A DNA stretch of 64,000 nucleotides from Agelas oroides (GCA_949130485.1 OX422183.1:6600636-6664635), one strand, 5' to 3'. Counted from the stretch's first letter, positions 1 through 12,167 are shown. A program made the numbers and translations. Notes: generated by a model not told the origin, from the sequence alone.

Positions 1-30
1 GTTCTTGCAGCTACTATCACTTCACTACAG

Positions 31-2396
31 GAGGTGTGCTACCAGTACTGGCCTGCTGATGACACCAAGGGGGCGCAGAACTATGGCGAGTTCACTGTGT
101 CTGTTCTCCAAGCCACAAAAGAGGAGGATGGCTTCGTACAACGTAATATCAGCATCACCAACCCCAAGGTAATGGTATGAGGGAAGTATGAAAAGGGATT
201 AGCATGCAGTGGTGTACTATCTACTGCATGTTATGTTATGTGAACTTCATACCTTATATCAGCTATTTTTCACAAGAAGGTAGTTTTTAACCCATTTAGA
301 GTTAACTGGCATCTTAACTTGACCTTTGACTAATAACACAAGTGAGGTGATTATCATTGCAGTAACCATGTCGACATGTAACGGTTCCACCTTGTCTGTT
401 CTCCAAGTCCCAAAATAGGAGGATAGCTTCATACAACATAGTATCAGCATTACCAACGTACCCCAAGGTAATGGTATGAGGGAAGTATAAAAGAGATTAG
501 CATGCACCCAACTGGTATACTACCTGTTGCATGTAGTGGCATAGGAACTATAGCGGCCGTAGTGGCTTTGGCTGCTATACTTTTTAGGCCAAAAATTAAT
601 ATTCATAACCTGCTGTAAGTTAATAATAACTCAAGCTAGCCTCGTTCCGTGGGTACGAGGCCAAGCTCAAGCAACCTTTTGTTGCATCAGTGTCATATGC
701 AGTTACAGGCGTACATTTCCGCTTAAAGTACAGCATAAAGTGACTGAAATCTTGGCGGTGAGATGGCTTGGTACGAGGCTAATGCACATTTTTAAAGAGA
801 CTACTACAAGCGATGAATGCTGGGCGGTCTCCTGGGAACGACGAAGTCAGTATAATCTTACGGTTTTCCACATAAATTGAATATTTTACTGGACGGTTGA
901 GAAGGTCTGAGAATGAGGCTAGAACATGCAATCTAAAGGTGCACACTTTGAAAAATTTCATGCAGCACAGCATGGCCTCTACACTTCAAATTTGGTTCCT
1001 ATGCCTATGGCATGGTACGTATGTGAACTTTGTACATTTTTTCACAAGGAGGTAGTGTTCACAGTTCTACAGTTAACTAGCAACTGACTTTCAACTTGAC
1101 CTTTGACCAATGAATACATATGGAATCTCTAGGTGAGGTGATTATCATATGCACAGTTTCTCTACATGTCTTCTACAGTCTGGCCAGGATCACAAGGTGA
1201 CTCAGTTCCAGATGTCCTGCTGGACCCCCGAGGGTCTGTGTACCTCTTCTCCTGCCATCATGGCAGTCATTGAGAATGTGTTGGTGATACAGAGGAGGAC
1301 TGGGAACAAACCCATTGTGGTCCATGGCAGGTGAGCCAGCTGGCTGAGGCATCTCTGTTCACACTACTGACCAATAAATCTAACATTACAGTGGGCGTAG
1401 CAGTAATACAATGCTGAATATGAGGATGTCTCCAAAATATACATGGAAGTCCAGAGAGTGTGGGCTCAAACTTACTACTTTCAAAATGCCAATCAGAGGA
1501 AGGTTGATTCTCAACCAGGATCATACCCTGTTCTTTGCTTGGTGTTCATTGCATTCACTGCCACTGCTTTGTAGCACTGTCCCTGCCATCATGTGCACAA
1601 AAATGTTTGTCCCAGCTAAATACCCACTAGCTATTGTGTCAGGTATAATGGGTCTATAGCAAGAATTAACTAATTTTGATACATTGTGTAATGTGACAGA
1701 GCTAGATCACTGCACATGTCAGTGAACATCTGGAGGGTGTTTCAATGGCTAAATGGCATGTTTGCTGCTTTTGTAGAGAAATGCATACAACTTAGCCTCG
1801 TTCCCAGGCCTTCCCACCATCCAGTTTTTAATCACTTGCATGCAGTATGCAAAAACGGAGGAGGAAGCCCTGGTCCATTTATCACGTGAGTGATGTCAGT
1901 GTCTACCTTGGTAGACAGAGGGGGGGGGGAGGGGTCCCCCTTCGAAAAAACGAGCTTGAGGCATTATCTTGTAGTTTCTGCCCCCAAACCCTGGAGTTTC
2001 GAACATTCACGAAGAAAAAAACGTACCGAACAAAGAATGCGTGCGCGAAATGAGTTCTTTCGATGGGGAACCCTCCTCTCTCTTCCTAGGTAGACACTGA
2101 TGTCATTCATGTTATGAAATGGACCAGGCCTTCCCCCTCCGATTTTGCACACTGCAAGTGATGAAAAACTGGACGGTGGGAACGAGGCAATAGACAACTA
2201 GCTTCTCTAAGTGTAACATTGGGTAGCTATACCTTCATTTACATTCAGTGCCAGCTAAGATGCAACAGCTTACACACTACTATATCACTACACATACACA
2301 GTTTGATTCACTGCAGGAATTGTGGGGCTTGCTACAGATGTCAAGTGAAAATCATTTTACTTCCCTTTCTTTACACGCACGCACACACGTACGCAT

Positions 2397-2444
<48 letters not shown>

Positions 2445-5400
2445 CTCACAGTGATACAGTGAGCCGGTGTGGGGTGTTCTGTTCATTCATCAGTACCATG
2501 GAGTGTTGCAAGACAGAAGGCATTGTGGATGTGTTCCAGGTAGTGAAGGCACTCCGCATCCAAAAGCCAGGCAGTGTGCTCACTGTGGTAAGCATGAGTA
2601 ACGGCATACCCATTAGTGTAGCATCTACATGTTGCAGGAAGTCATTTCCAAGTACTGTACAGTAGGAATATAACCTCTCACTAGGCATTTCCCAAAGGAC
2701 ACTGTGCCCTTTGGGGGCTCTAGTATTGTGTCTGCCCTTTGTGTCTGCCCAAAACCAACAATGTGCCCTTTGGGGGCTCTAGTATGCCCTTTGTGTCTGC
2801 CCAAAACCAACAATGTGCCCTTTGGGGGCTCTAGTATGCCCCTTGTGTCTGCCCAAAACCAACAATGTGCCCTTTGGGGGCTCTAGTATGCCCCTTGTGT
2901 CTGCCTTTGTGTCTGCCCAAAACCAACAATGTGACATTTCAGTCCACCTCAAAACCAACATAGCCACTTGAACTACTGAAAAAAAAAAAACTCTTCAGGC
3001 TCTGAATATAGAACGTAGTGAAGGTTGAATGAAATGCCTTATTGCCAAGCGCAGTGAGGCTTGGTAATCTTGACGTAAGATAGGTATTATGAGCAAGATT
3101 AATACTTGTTAATGTAGTTTACTTTTTCAGTTGCATCTAATGGTTAAATTTGAACGTTTATTCTCCTGAGAATGAACCACTTACAAAATAAAATCGGTGT
3201 TTTTCCTCCTATATATGTGGGCAGTGGTTCTAAAAGAAAGAGCCTATGTAAATCACTCTTGCATGTACATGTATTTCGAGTCAACTGCTGGTAATATGAG
3301 TCACCAGGCAGGGTTCAATTTAGGATTTTGAGTTTTGTGGGGAAGCTGTATGAAGCGTTGCCTAGGTGGGGGAATCTCCTGAAAGGTCCCCAAGATTATT
3401 TCTGGTGCAATCTGAAAGGTAAAATCATGCCTAGAAAAATTTAAGGTAGTGTTTAAAATTGGGGGAGGGGGAAGCTGGAGTGTTTGGGGGAGAAGCTTCC
3501 CTCCCCCTACTGGATTGAACTTTGCCAGGTGCTTTGTTGATTGAAACATTTTCAATTGGATGTTCAAACTGTATTCTAGCCTCACCTTGTGCTGATAATT
3601 ATTTTTCTTCACTAGAGCACCTTCTAGTATTAATGTTAACATAGCCTCGTTCAAGGTTACAAATCATCAAACATTGAAAAATACTGCATGCATAGCAAAC
3701 AGATTTTGATGGGAAAGTCGCTAGATGGGTGGTTCCCAGAATGTCTAATGACAAAATGTCTAACACTTTGAGCAATTAACAGCAATTAGCCTTTGGAAGG
3801 TCAGAGTTGACATCTTCTGACAGGGTCAATATTTTGTAAATCCAAAACCCTTGACAGCCAGTATCTTGGTCCGAAGACTGTGATGAACATGCGTACAGAT
3901 CGTGGAAAAGATTCCGGAACAGTGCTTCGCTATTACATTGACCCGTCACTCAGTACAGGCACAAATTCTTCATTTCACTAATGCACGTCCTGACATCTTC
4001 TGACAGGGTCAAGTTTGACAGGTCCTGATAGGTTGTAGAAGTGTGTTTATGTGCTGGCAACATGCTATCAAATCTCTCAAAATGGAATTTATTAGTTACA
4101 CAGTTTGAAACTACACATAGAGTAATGAGCAATTTATATATCAATTTATGAAAACTTGGGGGGGCACATGCCCCCGGTGCCCCCCGGTTCCCCGGTTCCT
4201 ACGCCTATGAGAAAGGTGGACAGAGTCTCTTATGGAATGGGAGCAGATTCACGCTCAACAGGAAAATGGGAAATGGCACGGTCTACTGGAGGTGCTGCAA
4301 AAGATCTTGCCCAGCAAGAATCACAATGCTTGGGGACCAGCTACTGCAACAAACAAATGGGCACAATCATCCTGTGAATCCGACAGAATTAAGAGTCGAG
4401 CAGATCAAGAGTAACCTGAGGAAGAGAGCAAGGCTGCAGCTCTAGCCTTTGTGCCACTGGCCTTTGTGAGGGTAGCATGGACAAGCATTGAGGCAGACGC
4501 TCCTGGCATCCCTGAGGCTGACGAGTTTCTTCACTGCTTCAAAGCAACATGGTTGGACAGCCACTATGCGCCGAGAACCTGGAACTATCACCAGCACGAG
4601 GGTCCGAGAACCAACAATCATTTGGAGGGATGGCACAACCGCCTAAAGAGAGCAGCGAGAAAAGCACACCCCAACATCTATGAGTTCATAGAGATAATTC
4701 AGAGAGAGCAGGCTGCGACAGAGGTCGCAATCCAACAATTAGAAGGAGGAGGCAGGCTACGGGCCAAGAGAAGAAAGGTTGTTCGCATGAAGAGAACATA
4801 AAAAGACCCACGGACGATTTTGTGGCAGGAAATGGAACTTTAGAGTTTTATTTTGTGTGTTGTATCATTTGACTATTAGGCACTTTTTATTCCTTTTCAT
4901 GCATACTTTTTATTGTTAATCATATGCACGCTGCACTTCATCACTTGTTGTTTTGACATTGGTTGTGGATTTATTGTGAAAACATTCAATTAACATTTAA
5001 TTAACACTTTTAGACATTCTGGGATTAGACATTTTGTCATTAGACATTGTGGGATTAGACATTTTGACATTAGACATTCTGGGAATAATTCCGCTAGATA
5101 ATGGCACCTTCATCTAGCTATACTCTAAATGGACATTGAGTTTGGAAGTTTTAGGAGTAAAAGTTATATGTGAACTAGCCTCGTTCCCAGGCCCATAGAG
5201 GAGGAAGAGGAGAAAGGGCCTGGTTTCGGCCATTTGCGCATGTGCTTAATTATCACTGATTCAAGGCATGTGTTCATCAGTGGGAGAGTACTTTCAAAGT
5301 CACATGGTAGATTGTATGTGGACCTGATACTCCTGACTCATAATACCAGCATCTGCATATCGTAAATGTGCAAATGGCTGAAACCAGGCCCTTTCTCCCC

Positions 5401-6254
5401 CTCTTTGGGCCTGGGAATTAGGCTATATGTGGACCTGATACCCCTGACTCATAATACCAGCATCTACTTATCGTAAATGTGCCGTAAGCATAGTGTAATG
5501 TAGAGAGGCTTAGTAGTCACATTGTATTGTCATCGCCACACGTAAATAATGTCAAATGCATGTCATGGTTTTGGCTCCCGGGAGTCCCCCACAAGTCAGT
5601 AGGCACAAATGATCTTCATCGCTGCTGAGTAAGCAGTTGATCTAGCTAAATCCTAGATAATAACCCTACTAAGCAGCGAGTGACTTCTCCATGAATATCC
5701 CATAGCTCATGATTTGCTTGTGGATAGCACTACCAAGAAAGCAAGTGAGTTTGGCATGAGCATCCAGCTCAACTTTCATTGCTCGTTAGCTTGACGATCG
5801 TAGATAACACTATTTGAAACAAGTGAGCATAATTCAGTGGAAGCCAGATTTGATTTCCTACCGTTCTATTAGAATAATGACGGTAACACCAATTGAAACA
5901 AGTGAGCATATTTGTGCCCTTTGACCTGTAAATCCTGGTGAGAACACTGAATATATAACCATGTGTTAGACTGCCATGCTTCTAAAACATATCACTGCTT
6001 TCTGAAGATGCATGACTACACCACATGACTATACAGTCCAAATTGGTCTCACCAAGATCATTCACTGACTTTTCTTCTTTTTCTATATATATATTAACAT
6101 ACCTTATTAGATTTACATCTATGTGGGGCTCACTCAATGATTTTGCTGAATTGTAAACTACTACTTTCCTTTTCTGCAGGAACAGTACCGTTTCATATTT
6201 GATCTGATGCTGTTGTTCCTTGAGTCATTCAACATCTACTCCAATTTTAAGTAA
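31..6254 (+). CDS. Receptor protein tyrosine phosphatase A, 3' end (second phosphatase domain, D2), partial
   Basis: Only the last four coding exons lie in the window: 31-168, 1179-1330, 2452-2587 and 6180-6254 (167 codons with the stop); the rest is upstream. All borders are GT/AG and phases agree. The translation is the C-terminal two thirds of a PTP domain: [20 protein letters not shown], the signature-loop region, and EQYRFIF near the end. It is a membrane-distal D2 and looks catalytically dead: the WPD loop reads CWTPEG, and the [10 protein letters not shown] loop reads [10 protein letters not shown], so the acid Asp and nucleophile Cys are absent and the loop is rewritten. The intron splits the signature motif at the same place as in the D1 of the complete paralogue (36888-51550). 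Introns hold several transposons. It is probably a pseudophosphatase domain that regulates D1, as is known for D2 domains of many RPTPs. Whether the whole gene is intact cannot be seen. Confidence 0.85.
534..1009. mobile_element. Short DNA transposon (MITE) with 5-bp target duplication, in intron of gene A
   Basis: The element starts TAGTGGCATAGGAAC and ends GGTTCCTATGCCTATG, imperfect inverted ends. It is flanked on both sides by GCATG (529-533 and 1010-1014). The equivalent insertion in the right copy is 45853-46323, with better-kept ends. A third family member is at 60267-60794. Ends beginning CAGTGGCGTAGG with a 5-bp duplication would fit a hAT-related (hAT5-type) non-autonomous element; the superfamily is inference. 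No coding capacity. Confidence 0.72.
1793..2192. mobile_element. MITE with TAGCCTCGTTCCCAGGC ends
   Basis: Inverted ends run from TAGCCTCGTTCCCAGGCCTT inward to CCATCCAGTTTTT, and back from AAAAACTGGACGGTGGGAACGAGGCA. The interior contains a G-tract and short inverted segments (GTCTACCTTGGTAGACA). The same insertion is at 47471-47896 in the right copy. This end sequence recurs as separate insertions at 5178-5423, 22590-22755, near 42790 and near 63165, so it is one MITE family. Confidence 0.7.
2376..2443. repeat. (CA)n microsatellite just upstream of a D2 exon
   Basis: An almost pure CA run ends a few bases before the splice acceptor of the 2452 exon, so it lies in the polypyrimidine/branch region. 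In the right copy the run is much shorter (48064-48120), so the tract varies in length between the duplicates. Confidence 0.9.
2700..2935. repeat. Minisatellite, ~57-bp unit, in RPTP intron
   Basis: Four to five tandem units contain GTGCCCTTTGGGGGCTCTAG followed by TATGCCCCTTGTGTCTGCCC and AAAACCAACAAT. The right copy (48330-48460) has about two units, so copy number differs between the duplicates. No open frame is convincing. Confidence 0.85.
3728..5091 (+). mobile_element. MULE-type DNA transposon, internally deleted, with 9-bp target duplication
   Basis: Both ends carry the inverted sequence TTCCCAGAATGTCTAATG, with further TAGACATT repeats inside. The flanks are CGCTAGATG (3719-3727) and CGCTAGATA (5092-5100), a nearly perfect 9-bp target duplication typical of Mutator-like elements. 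The interior keeps only the C-terminal part of a MULE transposase at about 4451-4800, with the recognisable block [17 protein letters not shown] followed by HPNIYEFIE and REQAATE and a basic tail (RAKRRKVV). The catalytic DDE region is missing, so the element cannot move by itself. The same insertion is at 49260-50502. Confidence 0.85.
5178..5423. mobile_element. MITE of the TAGCCTCGTTCCCAGGC family, long inverted ends
   Basis: The left end GCCTCGTTCCCAGGCCC pairs with GGGCCTGGGAATTAGGC on the right. The inverted match continues inward for about 60 bp (GGCCTGGTTTCGGCCATTTGC against GCAAATGGCTGAAACCAGGCC). TA dinucleotides flank it. The right copy (from 50588) has the left end only: a deletion between two direct repeats of the flanking sequence (around 5310 and 5430) removed the right end. 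Confidence 0.72.
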
Positions 6255-6837
6255 CTTTCTAAAGTCATGCACATTCACAGAAATTGAACTTGGCTGGTAA
6301 ATCACATTTTACTCTGTAGGCATATCAATATACATGATCTTGTAAATAGCAAATACCTACTCGCTCCAGATTTTGATTATATAAGACTATGTATGCACTG
6401 CTGATTCTTATTAAGTAGCTTACTTGTGTACTTAGTACTTGTGTTTTGTTTATGAAAGTGACTTGCATTGAGATTTTCAGCTTCACTGTATACCACTGTA
6501 AACATGTTACTGTGAAAGCAGATCACTCATCTCTAAAAAGGCATAGCTAAACTAAACAAATTCAAATTATAGAAATCAGCTATCAGTGCATGAATTAAAA
6601 TATGCTTTATGAGAAATATGCAACTACTGAAAGCTAGTGGTAGTGTTGGCAGCCATCTCATAATTATGTACACAACACTACATGGCCAGAACAAGTCCCA
6701 GGTAACACCTGATGGCAGAGCCAGAGCCCCTCTCCTCCTTGCAGCTGGCTAGTCTGACACCCCTCGTGTCCAGAGTCTGTGGGATGTAAGGCAGGAACAG
6801 AGTGGCCCCTAGACCATATCGAGCAGCCAACTCGCAT
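6255..6837. other. 3' flank of RPTP A; no gene seen
   Basis: A/T-rich sequence after the RPTP stop. No open frame, RNA gene or clear repeat is visible. The matching stretch in the right copy is 51551-52112. A polyadenylation site is likely here, but I see no strong single candidate. Confidence 0.5.
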
Positions 6838-7595
6838 GTGCTATCTCCTACCTCAGTATACATTTGGGAGGCTCCATGACATGCACGTATAAAGCAATAC
6901 CACACTCGTCTAGCTATATAGGCATGCGGGGCCTATGTTCCTGATCGAGGGCACGTTGGATACAAATCATCAGGGGTATACATACAAGTCATGGCAGTGG
7001 ACTAGTTCAGCTCCCAGCTGCTTCAACACCACCCAGGTGACCTATAGCTACCATCCTGAGGGAAGTGATGAGTCCTTCCTGCAGCTCAGTGACCCAGCAG
7101 TATAACTGAGGCCATCCTCATGATCACTGGCCTCCAGCACAACATAATTATGCTACACCATCGCTCTGGTGGCCACTGCTGGAGAGCACATGTACAGGAG
7201 AGAATTTGTGTTGTAAGGACAGTGGTTCCACAACAAGTTGCATGTATTTCCAGTATTGTTTTAGTTACTAAAGCTAATATATTATTTTTGAAGACAGGTT
7301 TTATTATTAAATAATTAGCATGAGTATACATAAAGTCATTCTTCAACTGCACAGATCCACCATCCCCAGTTGGAGTGAGAGCTGAAGGCACTTCAGACAA
7401 CACAAGTTGTCATGGCAGTGGTCACGTCAGGGTGTGCCCATGTGTTTTGATTTTGTTAGAGTTCACTATACCGACCTGAGGGAAGCTCTCTGATGATGTA
7501 CACAGTGGACAATACAACAGCAACCAGTGCCATCTTGCGCAACCTGCAGTGTAACACAAAGTACACTGTCTGAGCTCGATCGTCGTACGGACATG
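6838..7595 (+). pseudogene. Scrambled remnants of three FN3 exons
   Basis: Three decayed FN3 exons, all in + orientation: 6838-6965 matches FN3-4 of genes C/D/E (CTATCTCCTACCTCAGTA; later GGGGCCTATGTTCC), 6985-7110 matches FN3-3 (GACTAGTTCAGCTCCCAGCT, GATGAGTCCTTCCTGCAGCT), and 7355-7590 matches FN3-2 (CCCAGTTGGAGTGAGAGCTG). The order is 4-3-2, the reverse of every live gene here. Stops and frameshifts rule out coding. The right copy has the same debris at 52113-52834. Confidence 0.8.
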
Positions 7596-7736
7596 CCATC
7601 AGAATTCCCACAGCGGTCGACCTCGTTAACGCCGAATCGAACATTTCACCTGATGTTTAACTCATGAACACAAACATCTTCCCTGTCACTTATTATTTTT
7701 ATCTGTCCATCATGACTTTTGTTTTTATATCTGTTC

Positions 7737-10649
7737 CTCCAGTTGTATTTTCACTTGGACCTCATAAAATCATTGCTATTCTATTGGATACCATTGAGTC
7801 AGTGAAGAATTTTAGTTGGGAGAGAGTTCTTGCAGAGCATGATGCCAACACTCATGCATCTTCTGATGAAGCTGGTCACCAACCAAGCCTTTGCTGTGCT
7901 TGCTTGCATCACAACTGTTGAAACAACGGCATCCAGCACTTGGTTTAGTTCAGAGAGCCATGTCTGTGTTACTGTATGGGAATGGAACCAACAAGCAAGT
8001 GAGAACTTGAGTGTTATTTACACATACAGATGTTTCTGGTATTTATCGTTCTTTTCACAGATGTTTACGTTTCATCATGAATGTGTTGATTGTTGGTGTA
8101 TAGGTGCCTGCAGCCCCTGATGGTGTGTATGTCCTAGGAGGGTACACTCAAGATAATTGACAGGTTGTGTGAGGACCATGATATTCAGGTTCTCTTCTGG
8201 GGTGATGAGCTGAAGAGCAAGCTAAATGAAAGGGAGAGCGCTGTAAGTCCTGATCTGTACTGCATGCAAAAGCTCGTATATGATTACAGTAGTCTATTCT
8301 TGTTCAACAGGCGACTCATAGCACCCTACGTGCACATGGCTCATTGATGGCAACAGATTCAGATGACCAGTCTGGAGTGGCTTCAGCTATATCAGCTCCT
8401 GAATGCAGTCCCCTGTTAGTGTCCAGTGACAGTAGTGAAGCACCGCATGATGACATCGAGCATGACTCAGATGGGACAGAGTCCTCTTGCAGTGAAGAGG
8501 AGCAAAGTGACCCTCTCGGTTAGTGTTTTCACATTGAGACTGTTGTAATAAATTAGGTGTAGGTGTATCAGCTGTGTTATCATCACTTTCTCTGTACTAT
8601 TTCAGTAGAAGAAAGCAACAGCTCTCAAGAATGGCAGACACCATGGTGCGGGTTTAAGATTGTCGGTGACAATATTGACAAGAATGTCCGACCTTCCCAT
8701 CAACAACTAGATCACCAGACACAGTCTCTGCATTACTTCCACTCATTTGCCGTCCGTGACCACATTGACCTGTCTGCATATACTCAGATCAGCCTCCGAC
8801 AATACCACCTATGATTGATGCTACCACAATCACTCATAATGCTAGTGATTTGGCCAGTTTTCAGATGGAGTGTGAGATACTGGTGACAAGGTGAGATAGT
8901 ATACAATACTGTTCCTCATGATCATTATTAGCTACTTTTATTTATGCATCTCCATAGAATTCTTGCTCAACACATGCCCGAATTCAAGAATCAAGCCAAA
9001 GATGTGGTCTGGCACATTCCAAACAAGTATACACAACAAATGGCACAAAAGTCTGCAGTGGTAAGCTTTAAATTTTTTTGTGAAGGTTATTGTTCTGGTA
9101 TTTATCGTTCTTTTCACAAGACAAGCAATGCTCTGACTGCTACCTTGCAGTCTTCAACTGCAAAGTGTGAGATATCAGTTGAAGCATTACATACTATAGG
9201 CTTGTACCCAGCCCATTCATCAAAATACATTTCTCCCATGAACAGTACGAGTCCAATTACATAATGACATAAGAAATCTGATAAACCTTATTGGGCATAA
9301 TTTTTATTATTGCATTTGCCTATATGTAGATTCCATTGGGTGTTGTGCTTCAAAATGAAAACAAACTGGATGAGATGAGTAAGATCATGGAAGTACTTCA
9401 TAAATATGTACCCACAAAAGCCAGTGAAGGACAACTTCACCTACCCAATGGATCTACACTGCCATATGACAACACAACCTCCTTTGAAATCCTGCTGGGT
9501 GGTGACCAACTGACAGTGGCTCGAGTTGCTGGAGTCCAAGACCTCCGCAAAGGTCATGAAATGGCACTGGAACGTTTGGAAGGTCTCACCCCAGTGGTGG
9601 AGGACTGGCACACAAGAGTAATTCTCTTGGAGGTACGTAAAACAAAAAACAAATTGTACACAGTTGGTGACATAATTAGGCTTGTTTTTGTATTGTTCTA
9701 TCTGTACATTAACACGATCACAGAATAAAGTGATGTACTTGATTATCACTCAACACTGTTCTTATTTATAGGTAATATGGAAGCAACTATATTCAAGCAA
9801 GTCTGCAATGGACAAGGGGACAATGTACCAACTTAAAAATCCGATCAACCGATCTGTGCCATCTGACCCTAGCAACAATGTGAAGGCAGCTGAGGATTTT
9901 CTACTGCTCCTCGTCCATGCTCACATCATAGCGGCTGCTTGGGTTCTGTACACACTGATCAATCCTACTTCAGTCTTGTATTTGGCAAAGTCACTTGTAG
10001 CCACATATCTTAGGATGGTGTCCATGCATATGCTCTCGATTTTTTGTCTCTCGGGCTCCTCTGGGTTGCGTTTCACAATGCTATCAAGGAAGGTGATGGT
10101 AGTCGACTTGTACTTCATTGGAAGTTACTTTTAGTAGTTTTCAAAAGTGCTAACCGGCCAAACTATGGGAAAGAAGCAGTGAAACTCCTTATCCAACAGA
10201 AATACATCCTATCTGAACAAAAGTGTATGGAACTCATGTGGTCACGAACTGTCAACACAAAGGGCCGCATTGGGTGTAACATTCCATGTGATCTCCACAT
10301 GGAACACTTAAATCGAAGACTCAAAACTGTACTTCATAACTTGGGATCCAATGTCAACCCAACATCCATTTCTAGGGCTGGAAAGTCACTCGAAGTAGTG
10401 CATCATGTGTGTGAAATATTTGAGGAGGAAACATCTGGGATAACTACCACAGAATACCACCCATATCCAGACTTTGGAAAGGACCTTGAGAAGGTGCTAC
10501 AAGCACTTGAAGAAGTAAAGGTCTTTGTCCCTCAAACAAATCGCTGCTACCCAACATTCCCACAGCTCAAACAAGTACTTTTTGAAAAATTACCACACAA
10601 AGACCTAGTTAAGAACATTAAAGCCACTATTGACAACATTCTGTATTAA
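7737..10649 (+). pseudogene. DUF6589-family gene (mobile-element-associated), left copy, broken
   Basis: Exon by exon the translation follows the DUF6589 family as I know it from animal and fungal genomes: WGDELKSK (8145-8243), an acidic Asp/Glu/Ser region (8345-8520), VGDNIDKNVRPSHQQLDHQTQ and SLHYFHSFAVRDHIDLS (8606-8811), KDVVWHIPNKYTQQMAQKS (8958-9061), GVVLQNENKLDEM and LLGGDQLTVAR (9331-9633), and a long last exon (9772-10649) with DKGTMYQLKN and CNIPCDLHMEHLNRRLK, stop at 10647-10649. Frameshifts are visible near 7830, 8780 and 10050. AATAAA at 10681-10686 is a likely poly(A) signal. The biochemical role of DUF6589 is not known to me; it is commonly found in repetitive, transposon-like genes. 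It is 18 bp from, and convergent with, the RecQ-like fragment. Confidence 0.8.
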
Positions 10650-10667
10650 TGTTACTGTTTGCTTATG

Positions 10668-11415
10668 TTAAACTTTAATGAATAAAGGCAACATCAACTG
10701 GGCAACACATAGTACATGTGCAAACTCGAACACAAATATCACAACATTGATACTTTCATCAGCATATAAAAGGAATTCTTCTAGCAACAATGCACGTCTG
10801 CCCACAGAATTGTTCTCAACATATCTTCTCATTCTTTGACTTGTATGCTTTCCTATCTTGCCCTGGTGAAGAACAGCTTCTGCCTGTAAACCATCACGCC
10901 CAGCTCTGCCTGTCTCTTGGACATATTGTTCAATGTCACTGGGAACCCCCCCATTGTACAATGGCACGAATATCTTGACAATCAACACCCATGCCAAAGG
11001 CGGTTGTGGCGATCAAAAGCCTTAGAGTGCTGTTCGGATTAGTGAAAGAATTGAGAACTTTTTCTCTCATTGGTATAGTTGAAACCCTTGTGTAAAGATC
11101 AACTAACCTGAAGTGGTGGAGGTCAGGGTAGTCTGGAGGGTGGGTAAATGACCCACCCAACTTTTTTCGAATTGTCAGGTAAAGTTGGGAACAGTCAGTA
11201 TATTTCTGACAGAAGATCACAGTTCTGGGATAAGCAATACCTAGTCGTCTTAGGTCAGTGGTGAGACTGTTGGTAAAATCTTCCAGGTTCTGCAGGCGCT
11301 GAATTTTGTATATAATATTCGGCCGGCTAGGAAGTAGTGCAACAACTACCACATCTTTCAGAGACAAGCGTTGCGACACGACCTGTAGAATCTCCTGAGT
11401 GGCGGTTGCTATGTG
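10668..11415 (-). pseudogene. RecQ-like DNA helicase, C-terminal helicase lobe, left copy
   Basis: On the minus strand the translation runs from the motif III region (IATATQE) through RPNIIYKI, PRTVIFCQKYTDC (motif IV), LLIATTAFGMGVDCQDI (motif V) and QETGRAGRDG (motif VI). These are the hallmark motifs of the second RecA lobe of RecQ helicases. The first lobe (Walker A, DEAH) is absent: the frame ends at the junction with a MULE fragment near 11415. In this copy an extra C in the C-run near 10950 shifts the frame just before the motif VI region; the right copy is open there. The stop at 10668 lies 18 bp beyond the DUF6589 stop, tail to tail, and that gene's AATAAA lies within the helicase's last codons. 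Confidence 0.82.
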
Positions 11416-12167
11416 ATGTTCGCTTCTCCCCTGATGAGATCATGACAGATTTTGAGTTGGCCCTGGTTCAATCACTGGAACTTGAATTTCCAGGAGCACG
11501 TATCCATGGGTGCTACTTCCATTTTTCCCAATGCCTGTGGAGGAAAGTGCAGAGACTTGGCTTGGTTGAAGAATACAAGGAGGATACAGCAATCAGGCGT
11601 TTCATACAAAAGAGTGCAGCTATTGCCTTGCCTTGAATAGTTGGAGAGATACGCTGCCTACTTTGATGAAACATGGTTTGATGGTCACTTTAGACCACGC
11701 ATGTGGAACTACTACAGACACTGTGGCCCAAGGACGAACAACCATCTGGAAGGGTGACACAACCGCATGAAGAGAATATCCTGGAAGGCACACCCTAACC
11801 TCTATGAGGTGTTGGAGTTATTTCAGAGGGAACAAGCTGCTTCTGAAGTTACCATCCTACAACTAGAAGCAGGTAGAGCTCGCAGACAAAAGAGGAGAAA
11901 GGTGATTGAAAGAGAACAAAAGAAAAAACACTTGCAGATGAGCTGGCTAATGGAGACAGGGACATTGACTCATACATTTCAGCAATTAGACACTGTGTTG
12001 TTTCCTTTGATTTTAGCTAATATGTTTCTTGTTACACTGTTATATACCCAATAATAAAGTCTATTAATAGCTACAATGTACATTTCTTTAATTGACACTC
12101 ACTTAGCACCTCATTAGACATTTTGGGATTAGACATTTTGACTATTAGACATTCTGGGAATGATTCC
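11416..12167 (+). mobile_element. MULE transposase fragment with right terminal repeat, left copy
   Basis: The + strand encodes DEIMTDFELALVQSLELEFP, HGCYFHFSQCLWRKVQ and then, after a short break near 11640, [37 protein letters not shown]. These are the middle and C-terminal parts of a Mutator-like transposase, including an Asp-containing MTDFE block. In-frame stops occur at 11637 and after HLEG. The element ends at 12113-12167 with TTAGACATTTTGGGATTAG and CATTCTGGGAA, the same terminal repeat as the MULE at 3728-5091. No left end was found: the RecQ/DUF6589 block abuts it. Confidence 0.78.

Noticed and set aside
2219..2665. 148-codon frame with poly-His (CA repeat) over the D2 exon
   Set aside because: It starts in the intron, crosses the microsatellite and runs past the splice donor. 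Only 2452-2587 is coding.
3301..3654. Open frame of 117 codons on the minus strand, also present at 48836-49186
   Set aside because: It is kept in both copies only because the region is duplicated. It has no family resemblance, low complexity (PPPP, GGG) and differing ends, and it lies in an intron.
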